Below are positions 25,076 through 32,884 of a stretch of 64,000 nucleotides of DNA, in pieces; the stretch's first letter is position 1, and each line of letters starts with the position of its first letter. Both the position numbers and the translations under genes were made by a program. The notes under the pieces were generated by a model. It did no database searches and was not told the origin of the DNA. It worked only from the letters and a program-made list of their open reading frames with translations. Source of the stretch: Formosa sediminum (GTDB taxonomy: Bacteria; Bacteroidota; Bacteroidia; Flavobacteriales; Flavobacteriaceae); NCBI RefSeq assembly GCF_007197735.1, contig NZ_CP041637.1, forward strand, positions 62,001 through 126,000, written 5' to 3'.

Positions 25076-26308
25076 AAAGTATAATCGCAAAAAACTTAAT
25101 GAATAACAGAGTAAAATTAGAAGACAAAGACGAAACCTAACAAAGTGATTAAGCTACACCTAACGTACAAATTAAAACTTTTCAAATAAAAATTACTAGA
25201 TTAAACAGAGTCTAGGTAAGCAATATATACTAAATAAGAATTAAAAAAGACTTTTTATACTTAGCACTAATAACTATAACCTATAAAGGGTATACTTAAA
25301 AATGAGGCCTATCTAAAACAAACTTTAGATAAGTTGACGCATGAAAAAAACCACAAAAATGCAATCAATCCGTACCAAAAAAAATTACATCTACCTTTAA
25401 ATCATAACTTGTAACAATCTTTTAGGACTAGATTTATAAGTAAACCTATGAAAAGCGTATTTAAACTCGAATTTCTGATATCATAAAAAAGTCACTATTA
25501 TTTTTGTTTAAGGTTTTTATAAATCCCTAGTATGTCCATAAGTAACAAAAAGAATACAAATTTATAATAGTCCCTAATAAATTTTCCTTCTGCTAAGATG
25601 AATTATAAAATATTTAAAGTAGGTAAAAGTGGATATTAATATTGGTTACATTCAGAGCCAAGTTAGTTATGAATACAAAAACAGAAAGGAAATACTTTGG
25701 TCATGTCTATATTTTGGTACTCTCAATAAAATTATTTTGCTACCAACTTTTTGTATCAATGCTTTAATGTAAATCGACAAAATCAGATTATGGTTAACGA
25801 TATCATCTATATCCAAACCAGACAAGGCTGCTTTATACGACAGTAACAATTTACCAGTTTAACAGAAAAGTTATAGATTAATCGTTAAACTACACCCCCA
25901 TTGCTAAATTTAGCATTATAAGAAGCATAAAACTTACTCTTTAATATTCCATTATAATAGAGGTATACAACAAATATGCTATCGAATAATCAACCTCTAT
26001 AACTAAAGGCTATAATGAGTAGTTTAGCACTTCAATTTATTTGTTTCTGTGCTTAGCTTATATAGCTATTTAACTTTTGATGATTAAAAAAGGATTTTGC
26101 ACGGCATATTTCTACAATCACTTTTACGGCTCCCAGATTATCAACTGCTTATCTTTTAGAGTATAGAAACTTAGTGCACAAAAAAAGAAGGCATTATATT
26201 TTGAGTAATATACTATAAGAGAATTTGAATAAGATATCTAAAACCTTAAACTAGCCGCATAGTCATTCAACTATTTGTCCAGTTTATATTTAATCGAGAT
26301 TAAAAACA
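25076..26308. other. Long stretch without recognisable genes
   Basis: About 1.2 kb of AT-rich sequence. The only open piece of note is on the minus strand (about 25667-25860), with LLSYKAALSGLDIDDIVNHN, not recognised and without a family match I can name. It looks like degraded accessory DNA between the DinB-like gene and tRNA-Ser. Confidence 0.5.
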
Positions 26309-26339
26309 AAGCCCCGTAAACACTAGTGTTTCGGGGCTT
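26309..26339 (-). terminator. Terminator of tRNA-Ser
   Basis: AAGCCCCG/CGGGGCTT stem with a further AAACAC/GTGTTT arm. On the minus strand a T-rich tail (TTTTGTTTTTAAT) follows, five bases after the tRNA. Confidence 0.85.
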
Positions 26340-26344
26340 ATTAG

Positions 26345-26429
26345 CGGAGAAAGAGGGATTCGAACCCCCGGAGGTGTGACCCTCAACAGTTTTCAAGACT
26401 GCCGCATTCGACCACTCTGCCATTTCTCC
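26345..26429 (-). tRNA. tRNA-Ser (anticodon TGA)
   Basis: 85 bases on the minus strand with acceptor GGAGAAA/TTTCTCC, anticodon loop CTTGAAA, a long variable arm and T-loop GGTTCGAATC. It marks the end of the accessory region. Confidence 0.95.
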
Positions 26430-26734
26430 TGAGTGCCTCATCAGGTATTCCCTGAATGCGGGTGCAAATATAAGAACCTTTTTCGATTTTCCAATACAAA
26501 AATTAAAAAAATTTAAATTAATGACAAAAAACGGAGTTAACAATATAATATACAACACATTGCAATACATAATATTTTTACCATGTAATTAAAAGTAAAC
26601 CTCCTCCATCTAAACTCGCATCATTATTCATCTTAATCACAACTCTACTATTGTATTTTTTATAGTGAATGATTAGTCTCTAATAAGATCTTAAATCTTC
26701 GTTTTATCACCTTTTTTATTCTTATGTTTAATTG

Positions 26735-26742
26735 TAAATTTG
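26735..26742 (+). promoter_or_regulatory. -7 box of the aminotransferase gene
   Basis: TAAATTTG matches TAnnTTTG exactly, 22 bases before the start codon at 26765. Confidence 0.5.
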
Positions 26743-26764
26743 ATTCAACTTTTAAAAAAACCTC

Positions 26765-27958
26765 ATGCCTGGATTTGAATTATTTGGCCCTTCAGAACAT
26801 AAAGAAGTAAACGATGTATTAAATAGCGGAATATTAATGCGCTATGGCTTTGATGCCATGAGAAATGGACATTGGAAAGCTAAAGACCTTGAACAAGAAT
26901 TACAAACTAGAATGCAAGTAAAACACGCACAACTAGTATCCAGTGGTACCGCTGCTGTATCTGTTGCTTTAGCGATTGCAGGTGTTGGTGCTGGTGATGA
27001 AGTTATTCTCCCCACTTTTACCTTTGTGGCTAGTTTTGAAGCTGTTTTAATGCTAGGCGCTATTCCTATTCTTGTTGATATTGATGACACCTTGACTTTA
27101 GATATTGAAGCTGTTAAAAATGCCATTACAACTAAAACAAAAGCTATTATGCCTGTACACATGTGTGGAGGTATGGCGCGATTAAAACAACTTAAAGAAA
27201 TTTGCAATACCCATAACCTAAAATTAATAGAAGACGCATGTCAAGCAATTGGTGGAAGTTATGAGGGAAAAGCTTTAGGAAGCTATGGCGATGTAGGTTG
27301 TTTTTCATTTGACTTTGTAAAAACAATTACGGCTGCTGAAGGTGGGGCTATTATTACAAATAACGACGACTATGCTACTTGGGCAGATCATTTTAGCGAC
27401 CATGGTCATGATCATGTTGGTACAGATCGTGGAGCAGAAAATCATCCCTTTTTAGGCTATAACTTTAGAATATCTGAACTTCACGCTGCTGTAGGTTTAG
27501 CTCAAGTAAGACGCTTAAACGACTTTATAGCTATACAGAAAAAACATTATACCATCTTAAAAGAGGCTTTAAGTACAATACCTGAACTTGTTTTTAGAAC
27601 AATTCCTGAAGAAGGTGTAGAAAACTATTCGTTTTTAAATTTCTTTTTAACTGATTTAGAAACGACAACTTCTGCTATGTCTGCTTTAAAAGAAGCTGGA
27701 ATTGATGGCTGTTTTCATTATTATAATAACAACTGGCATTATGTTAGAAAATGGGATCATTTAATGGATGCTAAAAGTCTATTTCCTATTCCTACCGCAA
27801 CAAAAGAAGCATTAAGCAACATAGATGTTAATAACTTTAAAAAATCCGATCATTATATTGCAAGAAACATCTCTTGTTTAATAAAATTATCTTGGACAGA
27901 AGAAGACGTAAAACTTAGAGCTTCTAAAATGGTTGATGCCATTAAAAGCGTACTATAA
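26765..27958 (+). CDS. DegT/DnrJ/EryC1-family sugar aminotransferase, KdnA-like
   Basis: A 397-residue PLP-dependent aminotransferase of the type that acts on nucleotide-linked or keto sugars. It has SSGTAAVSVALAIAGVGAGD, the Asp/Gln pocket in EDACQAIGGSY and the PLP lysine in FSFDFVKTITAAEGGA. The MPGFELFGPSEHKEV N-terminus and the FRISELHAAVGLAQVRRL block recall KdnA, the 8-amino-3,8-dideoxy-manno-octulosonate transaminase of Shewanella. That specific role is from memory of the family and is less sure. No lipopolysaccharide genes sit beside it. A clean terminator follows. Confidence 0.85.
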   Translation: MPGFELFGPSEHKEVNDVLNSGILMRYGFDAMRNGHWKAKDLEQELQTRMQVKHAQLVSSGTAAVSVALAIAGVGAGDEVILPTFTFVASFEAVLMLGAIPILVDIDDTLTLDIEAVKNAITTKTKAIMPVHMCGGMARLKQLKEICNTHNLKLIEDACQAIGGSYEGKALGSYGDVGCFSFDFVKTITAAEGGAIITNNDDYATWADHFSDHGHDHVGTDRGAENHPFLGYNFRISELHAAVGLAQVRRLNDFIAIQKKHYTILKEALSTIPELVFRTIPEEGVENYSFLNFFLTDLETTTSAMSALKEAGIDGCFHYYNNNWHYVRKWDHLMDAKSLFPIPTATKEALSNIDVNNFKKSDHYIARNISCLIKLSWTEEDVKLRASKMVDAIKSVL

Positions 27959-27979
27959 AATAATAATCTTATTGCTATA

Positions 27980-28014
27980 AAAAAACCATTCTAGTTTAAC
28001 TGGGATGGTTTTTT
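27980..28014 (+). terminator. Terminator of the aminotransferase gene
   Basis: AAAAAACCAT/ATGGTTTTTT stem around a 15-base loop, followed by ATTTT on the plus strand, 22 bases after the stop. Confidence 0.8.
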
Positions 28015-28168
28015 ATTTTAATGTATACACTCCTATTATTATTAAAGACATAATGAAGAATAAATTAAAAAATGAGGTATGATTAAACTGCGGGTGAAGC
28101 AACGAGAGAGGCAAATATTTATGCTTAAAATTATAAGTATAAATAATTTAGAACTAATAGAGCAAAAA

Positions 28169-28198
28169 AAAAGTTCAATGCGTAAACATTGAACTTTT
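28169..28198 (-). terminator. Terminator of tRNA-Thr
   Basis: AAAAGTTCAATG/CATTGAACTTTT is a perfect 12-bp stem with a six-base loop. A T run follows on the minus strand, five bases from the tRNA. Confidence 0.85.
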
Positions 28199-28202
28199 AA
28201 AG

Positions 28203-28276
28203 AGCCGATGGAGGGACTCGAACCCACGACCTGCTGATTACAAATCAGCTGCTCTAGCCAGCTGAGCTACATCGGC
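28203..28276 (-). tRNA. tRNA-Thr (anticodon TGT)
   Basis: 74 bases on the minus strand. Acceptor GCCGATG/CATCGGC, anticodon loop TTTGTAA, T-arm GGGTTCGAGTCCC. It is identical in sequence to the tRNA-Thr at 45900-45973. Confidence 0.95.
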
Positions 28277-28337
28277 TTGAAAATCGAGTGCAAATATAAG
28301 GGTATTTATTATATCTGCAAATTTTTTTCAAAAAAAA

Positions 28338-28607
28338 TTAACTTAAATTATTAATTTTTTCAATTAACGCTCGTCCTTTAGTTTCTAACTCTTGGTTAAT
28401 TGCCTTAAAGTGAGCTTTTTTATCCTCTACTTTTTTATCATTTACTTTTGCAATTAATTCATCAAAAACAACGATTGCTTCATCTATAATTGCTTCACTC
28501 TCTTTTGTGTCCTTGTCTGTATTAGTATATTGCCATACATAAACAGCTTCAATAATATCTCCTAAAACGAAATTAATATCCTTTTTAAGATCTCTAACAT
28601 TTGCCAT
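28338..28607 (-). CDS. Conserved hypothetical protein, helical
   Basis: 89 residues, strongly charged and predicted mostly helical (DLKKDINFVLGDIIEAVYVW, then AIIDEAIVVFDELIAKVNDKK). It has no signal peptide or membrane segment. Similar small proteins occur in flavobacterial cores, but no function is known to me. It is a single gene next to tRNA-Thr. Confidence 0.7.
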   Translation of the reverse strand: MANVRDLKKDINFVLGDIIEAVYVWQYTNTDKDTKESEAIIDEAIVVFDELIAKVNDKKVEDKKAHFKAINQELETKGRALIEKINNLS

Positions 28608-28705
28608 AATTTAAAATTCAATTTATTTAAATGCAAAATTACATTAATCCTAATTATAAAGTATCATAAAAGCATTTAATTATTGTTGAATTAAAATTTT
28701 ATGCT

Positions 28706-28713
28706 TACATTTA
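28706..28713 (+). promoter_or_regulatory. Promoter without a following gene
   Basis: TACATTTA differs by one base from the TAnnTTTG -7 consensus. TTG at 28683-28685 and 28686-28688 gives spacers of 20 and 17. No gene follows before the terminator at 28862, so it may drive a small RNA. Confidence 0.4.
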
Positions 28714-28714
28714 T

Positions 28715-28887
28715 AACATGAATTTAATCAAGACACAATATAACTCGGCATCTAATTGTATTTCACAACAGTGGAATTCAATTGTCATTTTTATGCTTAA
28801 ATGTAAGCCTACTGTGCATCTTGAACTGAGTTAACTATTATATAATATAACGATAATCAATAAAGGTGCTTTTTTAAAGGCACCTTT
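28715..28887 (+). ncRNA. Candidate small RNA
   Basis: About 170 bases between a promoter-like sequence (28706) and a strong terminator (28862-28887) with no coding frame worth naming. The orphan promoter/terminator pair is the only evidence; the RNA family is not recognised. Confidence 0.35.
28862..28887 (+). terminator. Orphan terminator
   Basis: AAAGGTGC/GCACCTTT stem followed by TTTATTTTT on the plus strand. No annotated plus-strand gene lies upstream within 800 bases. Confidence 0.75.
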
Positions 28888-28925
28888 TTTATTTTTAAAC
28901 CATTACTAATTTAAATTTTAAAATC

Positions 28926-29054
28926 ATGAAAAATCTTAAAAAAATTAAATCAAACAGCCAGAAGCACATTATTTGTTCCAATCGTTCTAATCTTAACGTC
29001 ATGTTCTGCACGTACCACAACTATAACTTGAGACCCACATTAATATACCCTTAA
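28926..29054 (+). CDS. Possible small ORF (42 residues)
   Basis: An ATG opens a 42-residue frame with no recognisable features. Reading one base later gives a lipoprotein-like FVPIVLILTSCSARTTT ending at a TGA, so this may be a frameshifted tiny lipoprotein. Support is weak either way. Confidence 0.25.
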   Translation: MKNLKKIKSNSQKHIICSNRSNLNVMFCTYHNYNLRPTLIYP

Positions 29055-29068
29055 ATACAATATACATT

Positions 29069-29437
29069 ATGAGCACATATATAAACACCAACGTACCCTT
29101 TAAAGTAACAGAACACGTAAGTAATGCTAACGGTTTTTTATTACCACACAATTTATATAGCAAAGTTAAAACGGTTGCTACTTACCCTATAAAAGAATTT
29201 TATTTACAAGATAACCCTGATCTTGAAGATTTTAAATTTAAAATGCACAAGAATGCATTTTTAAACGATGAATTAACCATACAGGCACAATTAATAAAAC
29301 AACATAATAATTGTTATTTAGTAAATGTTATTGTTACTAAACCTAAAAGCAATAATCATCACGAAACAATTTGTAGTGCACTATTTGGTTTTTCTTTGCA
29401 AAAAGAATACTTAAAAGAAACAAAAACAGCTTGTTAA
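29069..29437 (+). CDS. Hypothetical cytosolic protein
   Basis: 122 residues with no signal peptide or membrane segment. The second half reads FKFKMHKNAFLNDELTIQAQ and YLVNVIVTKPKSNN, an alternating pattern that recalls hotdog-fold thioesterase-like proteins, but the family motif is not clear enough to call. It is followed by a strong terminator. It lies between an orphan terminator and the queD/idi pair on the other strand. Confidence 0.55.
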   Translation: MSTYINTNVPFKVTEHVSNANGFLLPHNLYSKVKTVATYPIKEFYLQDNPDLEDFKFKMHKNAFLNDELTIQAQLIKQHNNCYLVNVIVTKPKSNNHHETICSALFGFSLQKEYLKETKTAC

Positions 29438-29440
29438 ATA

Positions 29441-29475
29441 AAATTCCCGAGTGTTAGACCCGGGATTTTTTTTTA
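29441..29475 (+). terminator. Terminator of the 29069 gene
   Basis: AATTCCCG/CGGGATTT stem with an 11-base loop and a run of nine T on the plus strand. Confidence 0.85.
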
Positions 29476-29626
29476 TATAGATCTAAAATTAGAAAAATAA
29501 AGTCGAATGTAAGCGGATCTAAATTACAGCTGTAAATAAAATATAGATAAGGATTTAATATAAATTATATTCAAGATTTAATTTTGAGCATTAAAATCTG
29601 TAAGTATATGCAGTATTACATCATAT

Positions 29627-30037
29627 TTACTCACCAGAATAACTCACAAAATTTCTAGGCGTCTCATAAAGTGTAATTTCTAATTCCAGATGTGATGCTA
29701 TCTTAGGTTTTAATTTATTGTAAATCACTACTGCAATATTTTCTGCAGTAGGATTAAGATTTTTAAATTCTGCCACGTCTAAATTTAGATTTTTATGATC
29801 AAAAGCTTCTTCTATTTCATCTTTTATGAGTTGCTTTAAAATTTTTAAATCTATAACAAAACCCGTTTCCTGATCTATTTCTCCAGATACACTTACAATA
29901 ACATCATAATTATGTCCGTGGTAATTTGCATTGTTACATCTTCCAAAAACGAGTTGATTTTTTTCGTCACTCCAATCTTTTCTATATAACCTATGGGCAG
30001 CATTAAAGTACCCCTGTCTACTTACCTTAGCTTTCAT
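29627..30037 (-). CDS. queD: 6-pyruvoyl-tetrahydropterin synthase/QueD family protein
   Basis: A 136-residue T-fold enzyme converting dihydroneopterin triphosphate in queuosine (QueD) or tetrahydropterin synthesis. The zinc His residues are H15 (FNAAHRL) and H40/H42 (NYHGHNY), with C34 as the likely catalytic Cys. DHKNLN (H81), NPTAENIA and the C-terminal YETPRNFVSYSG complete the signature. Which product it makes cannot be decided from sequence alone. It follows idi after three bases on the same strand. Confidence 0.85.
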   Translation of the reverse strand: MKAKVSRQGYFNAAHRLYRKDWSDEKNQLVFGRCNNANYHGHNYDVIVSVSGEIDQETGFVIDLKILKQLIKDEIEEAFDHKNLNLDVAEFKNLNPTAENIAVVIYNKLKPKIASHLELEITLYETPRNFVSYSGE

Positions 30038-30040
30038 ATA

Positions 30041-30562
30041 TTACGAGATATTAATATATTCATAGAACTTATCAAAAATAATCTTAAACCACGAGGTATA
30101 AAGCTCTGGATTAACTTTAATATCTGCCTTTATAGCATCTAATGTCATCCATTTCCAAGCTGCAACTTCTTCTGGGTTTATTACCGGTGCATCATTATAA
30201 TGCCCTATTAAAATATGGTCGTATTCATGCTCTGTCAAACCATTTTCAAAAGGCGACTTATATACAAAAGACGTAGACTCTTCTAAAGCTGTTACAAACC
30301 CCATTTCTTCTTGCAAGCGCCTTCTCCCCGCTTCAATATTAGACTCTCCATCGCGCTGGTGGCTGCAACAAGTGTTGGTCCATAGCCCTGGTGTATGGTA
30401 TTTATCTAGTGCACGCTGTTGCAACATCAATTCATTATTATCATTAAAAACAAATACAGAAAAGGCACGATGTAACACCCCTTTTTCATGTGCTTCTAAT
30501 TTAGGCATTAAGCCTATTTGTTCATCTTTTTCGTTAACTAATATTACGTTTTCTTCTATCAT
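30041..30562 (-). CDS. idi: Isopentenyl-diphosphate delta-isomerase, type 1
   Basis: It interconverts isopentenyl and dimethylallyl diphosphate for isoprenoid synthesis. The 173-residue Nudix-fold protein has HRAFSVFVFN, the active-site Cys in TNTCCSHQRDGE, the Nudix-like block AGRRRLQEEMGF and the catalytic Glu in EHEYDHILIG. It forms an operon with the queD-like gene (three-base gap). Confidence 0.94.
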   Translation of the reverse strand: MIEENVILVNEKDEQIGLMPKLEAHEKGVLHRAFSVFVFNDNNELMLQQRALDKYHTPGLWTNTCCSHQRDGESNIEAGRRRLQEEMGFVTALEESTSFVYKSPFENGLTEHEYDHILIGHYNDAPVINPEEVAAWKWMTLDAIKADIKVNPELYTSWFKIIFDKFYEYINIS

Positions 30563-30658
30563 AATGTAAAAGTACCAAGTAAAATTATAAAATACGTTAA
30601 TGTGAGGATAAATTTAAAAAGCGGTAGTATCATTTATTACATTTCTTACTAATAATAG

Positions 30659-30666
30659 TATCTTTG
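30659..30666 (+). promoter_or_regulatory. -7 box of prfC
   Basis: TATCTTTG matches TAnnTTTG exactly, 22 bases upstream of the prfC start; a TTTC about 17 bases further upstream may be the -33. Confidence 0.55.
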
Positions 30667-30688
30667 CGACCTATTTTCAAGAATTATT

Positions 30689-32278
30689 ATGAGTTTTAAA
30701 AGTGAAATAAACAGACGTCGAACTTTTGGGATTATATCTCACCCCGATGCCGGAAAAACAACATTAACAGAAAAATTACTTTTATTTGGAGGTGCTATTC
30801 AAGAAGCTGGAGCCGTAAAAAGTAATAAAATTAAAAAAGGAGCAACGAGTGACTTTATGGAAATTGAACGCCAGCGTGGAATTTCTGTAGCTACATCTGT
30901 TTTAGCATTTGAATATAATGGCATAAAAATTAATATTCTTGATACACCTGGACATAAAGATTTTGCTGAAGACACCTTTAGAACACTAACTGCTGTTGAT
31001 AGCGTAATTGTAGTTATTGATGTTGCAAAAGGAGTTGAGGAACAAACTGAAAAATTAGTTGAAGTATGTAGAATGCGTAACATCCCGATGATTGTTTTTA
31101 TTAACAAAATGGATCGTGAGGGTAAAGATGCATTTGATTTATTAGATGAAGTTGAGCAAAAATTAGGTTTAAAAGTAGTTCCCTTAAGTTTTCCTATAGG
31201 AATGGGGTACGATTTTAAAGGTATTTATAACATTTGGGAAAAAAATGTAAATCTATTTAGTGGGGATAGCAGAAAAGATATTGAAGAAACCATTGAAATC
31301 TCTGATTTATCTTCTCCAGAATTAGATAAAATTGTTGGAGAAAAAGCAGCAAATACGCTTAGGGAAGAGATTGAATTGGTAGATGGTATTTATCCAGAAT
31401 TTAATAAAGAAGATTACTTAAATGGTCAGGTACAACCTGTATTTTTTGGTTCGGCTTTAAACAACTTCGGAGTTCGAGAATTATTAGACTGCTTTGTAGA
31501 GATTGCACCTAAACCAAGACCAAAGCACAGTGAAGAACGTTTAGTGCAACCAGACGAAGATAAATTTACTGGGTTTGTATTTAAAATTCATGCCAATATG
31601 GATCCCAACCATAGAAACCGTTTGGCTTTCGTTAAAATCGTTTCTGGAGAATTTAAACGTAATTCACCATACTTACATGTACGGAATAATAAGAAATTAA
31701 AATTCTCTAGTCCAAATGCTTTTTTTGCCGAAAAGAAAGAGATTGTAGATATTTCTTATCCAGGAGATATTGTAGGTTTGCAAGATACTGGAACCTTTAA
31801 AATTGGAGATACGCTTACTGAAGGGGAAATTATTAATTATAAAGGGGTTCCAAGTTTTTCTCCAGAACATTTTAGATATATTAATAATGCAGATCCATTA
31901 AAATCGAAACAACTAAATAAAGGTATAGACCAATTAATGGATGAAGGTGTTGCACAATTATTTACCCTAGAACTTAACGGAAGAAAGGTTATAGGTACAG
32001 TTGGAGCGCTGCAATACGAAGTTATACAGTACCGTTTAGAGCACGAATATGGTGCTAAATGTACCTACGAAAATTTAAATGTGTTTAAAGCGTGTTGGGT
32101 AGAGCCAAAAGATAAAAAGAGTGAAGAGTTTAAAGAATTTTTGCGTGTTAAGCAACGCTTCTTGGCTAAAGACAAAAGAAATCAATTGGTTTTTCTAGCA
32201 GACTCACAATTTTCATTACAAATGACAGAGCAAAAATATCCGAATATTAAATTCCATTTAACTTCAGAATTTAATTAG
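30689..32278 (+). CDS. prfC: Peptide chain release factor 3
   Basis: A 529-residue GTPase that recycles RF1/RF2 from the ribosome after termination. The G1 motif is SHPDAGKTTLTEKLL, switch II DTPGHKDFAEDT and G4 FINKMDREG. The EF-G/EF-Tu-like domain II (FTGFVFKIHANMDPNHRNRL) and the RF3-specific C-terminus follow. It has its own promoter and a strong terminator. Confidence 0.96.
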   Translation: MSFKSEINRRRTFGIISHPDAGKTTLTEKLLLFGGAIQEAGAVKSNKIKKGATSDFMEIERQRGISVATSVLAFEYNGIKINILDTPGHKDFAEDTFRTLTAVDSVIVVIDVAKGVEEQTEKLVEVCRMRNIPMIVFINKMDREGKDAFDLLDEVEQKLGLKVVPLSFPIGMGYDFKGIYNIWEKNVNLFSGDSRKDIEETIEISDLSSPELDKIVGEKAANTLREEIELVDGIYPEFNKEDYLNGQVQPVFFGSALNNFGVRELLDCFVEIAPKPRPKHSEERLVQPDEDKFTGFVFKIHANMDPNHRNRLAFVKIVSGEFKRNSPYLHVRNNKKLKFSSPNAFFAEKKEIVDISYPGDIVGLQDTGTFKIGDTLTEGEIINYKGVPSFSPEHFRYINNADPLKSKQLNKGIDQLMDEGVAQLFTLELNGRKVIGTVGALQYEVIQYRLEHEYGAKCTYENLNVFKACWVEPKDKKSEEFKEFLRVKQRFLAKDKRNQLVFLADSQFSLQMTEQKYPNIKFHLTSEFN

Positions 32279-32298
32279 AACTAAAACATTTTCATATA

Positions 32299-32330
32299 AA
32301 AAATCCCATTATAAACATAATGGGATTTTT
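32299..32330 (+). terminator. Terminator of prfC
   Basis: AAAAATCCCATTAT/ATAATGGGATTTTT is a perfect 14-bp stem with loop AAAC, followed by TATTTTT. Confidence 0.9.
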
Positions 32331-32448
32331 TATTTTTAAGACAAATCTATATTTATCTAGTTAAATCTTAACTTATAAGAATTTGAGCTAACTACAAAAA
32401 ACCATTTCAAGCAAGATTAACAATCTTATCTATCCACTTTTTCAACTA

Positions 32449-32766
32449 TTAAGCTTCTCCTGTTGGCCCAAAATTTAATGGAATTGGAGGTTGCTCGTAA
32501 TCTTTAATCTCACCATGGGTATTCTCAAACCTATTAACATTATCTGCTAATGCTTTTAAAAGGCGTTTAGCGTGTTGTGGTGTTAAAATTATTCTAGACT
32601 TTACCTTACTCTTAGGTGTACCTGGCATAATGCTTACAAAGTCTACTACAAACTCAGAAACAGAATGATTGATAATTGCTAAGTTTGAATACGTTCCTTC
32701 TGCAATTTTTTCGTCTAATTCAATATTAATTTGTCCTTGTTTTAAAGGGTCTTTTTCGTCTGCCAT
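32449..32766 (-). CDS. DUF3467 protein
   Basis: 105 residues matching DUF3467: INIELDEKIAEGTYSNLAII, then HSVSEFVVDFVSIMPGTPKS, then SRIILTPQHAKRLLKALADN. It is a small soluble protein of unknown function. It lies directly downstream of rpoC on the same strand, beyond two stem-loops (32855-32881 and 32788-32818). It may be expressed by partial read-through of the RNA polymerase operon. Confidence 0.85.
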   Translation of the reverse strand: MADEKDPLKQGQINIELDEKIAEGTYSNLAIINHSVSEFVVDFVSIMPGTPKSKVKSRIILTPQHAKRLLKALADNVNRFENTHGEIKDYEQPPIPLNFGPTGEA

Positions 32767-32787
32767 ATCTGTTGTTTTTATATTAAA

Positions 32788-32818
32788 AAATCCTGCTCAA
32801 TATGCATTGGCAGGATTT
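32788..32818 (-). terminator. Second stem-loop between rpoC and DUF3467
   Basis: AAATCCTGC/GCAGGATTT stem with inner pairing, followed on the minus strand by TTTTTTAATA. It ends 22 bases before the DUF3467 start codon. Confidence 0.7.
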
Positions 32819-32854
32819 ATAATTTTTAATACACCCAACCTGCGCTGGGATAAA

Positions 32855-32881
32855 AATAATCCCGTTTTACACGGGATTATT
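32855..32881 (-). terminator. First terminator after rpoC
   Basis: AATAATCCCGT/ACGGGATTATT stem, three bases after the rpoC stop, followed by TTTAT on the minus strand. Confidence 0.75.
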
Positions 32882-32884
32882 TTA

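Noticed and set aside
26271-26570. 99-residue open frame on the minus strand
   Set aside because: It runs through tRNA-Ser and its terminator, and the translation has no protein character.
28042-28227. 61-residue open frame on the minus strand
   Set aside because: It overlaps tRNA-Thr and its terminator, with no start signal or family features.
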